DNA of 64,000 nucleotides from Cryptomeria japonica (Eukaryota; Streptophyta; Pinopsida; Cupressales; Cupressaceae): assembly GCF_030272615.1 (NCBI RefSeq), contig NC_081406.1, positions 470,074,400-470,138,399 of the forward strand, written 5' to 3'. Made by a program: the position numbers and the translations under genes. This document shows, piece by piece, positions 63,990 to 64,000 of the stretch; position 1 is the first letter of the stretch, and each line of letters starts with the position of its first letter. The notes beneath the pieces are model-generated. The model ran no database searches, was not told the origin of the DNA, and was given only the letters and a program-made list of their open reading frames with translations.

Positions 63990-64000
63990 GGAATAATGAT

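Larger units (their letters stand above)
54922..64000 (-). mobile_element. gypsy C: Ty3/gypsy element on the minus strand, 3' half, with accessory ORFs
   Basis: Entering from the right edge on the minus strand are RT, RNase H and integrase (63989-61619), an ORF on the opposite strand (60713-61383), a long sense-direction ORF (60069 to about 56100) and a terminal region. More than 5 kb separates integrase from the probable LTR. It has stops and at least two frame changes. It lies in or beside the gag of gypsy B. Confidence 0.65.

Overview
This 64 kb window looks like intergenic DNA of a large, repeat-rich plant nuclear genome. A conifer or other gymnosperm is my best guess, from the density of old nested LTR retrotransposons and the absence of host genes, but no lineage-specific marker is visible. 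I found no convincing host gene, tRNA, rRNA or CRISPR array. Almost every supportable feature belongs to a layered stack of LTR elements, most of them decayed by in-frame stops and frameshifts.

Layout. (1) The oldest visible layer is a minus-strand Ty1/copia relic ('copia D'): a RT/RNase H remnant at about 40.6-41.4 kb and a 3' LTR at 39885-40563 that continues left of position 2897. (2) A Ty3/gypsy element of Tat (Ogre/Retand-like) type, 'gypsy A', sits in that LTR (2898-39884, target repeat gttac/attac). It has a repeat-rich leader, gag, protease with a G-patch-like stretch, RT, two RNase H domains and integrase. Downstream, on the opposite strand, it carries an intron-containing plant-mobile-domain (PMD) gene with its own TATA box. 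(3) A Ty1/copia element ('copia 1', 16577-23547, target repeat tttcc) lies in the 3' non-coding part of gypsy A. (4) A LARD-like element with 4.6 kb LTRs (27861-39521, target repeat caact) lies in the 3' LTR of gypsy A. Its 2.5 kb interior holds only an acidic, frameshifted, unrecognised minus-strand ORF.

To the right, a second gypsy element ('gypsy B', from 43051) shares the unusual primer-binding site of gypsy A. A SIRE-like copia element ('copia 2', 43552-50246, target repeat gagat) is inserted in its 5' LTR, and a 1249 bp solo copia LTR (51620-52868, target repeat attct) in its leader. After its gag remnant, from about 54.9 kb to the window end, a minus-strand gypsy element ('gypsy C') has RT, RNase H and integrase, followed by more than 5 kb of extra coding DNA: an ORF antisense to the element (60.7-61.4 kb) and a long coiled-coil ORF in the sense direction (60.07-56.1 kb), each with its own TATA-like motif.

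The most notable observations are the antisense PMD gene of gypsy A and a degenerate ~20 bp motif (core TYACRCAWTC) that is arrayed both in the sense leader of gypsy A and, in inverted orientation, inside the intron of the antisense PMD gene. The accessory two-ORF cassette of gypsy C and the ORF of the LARD-like element are the other candidates for undescribed biology. All calls rest on reading the sequence by eye; percent differences are hand counts.
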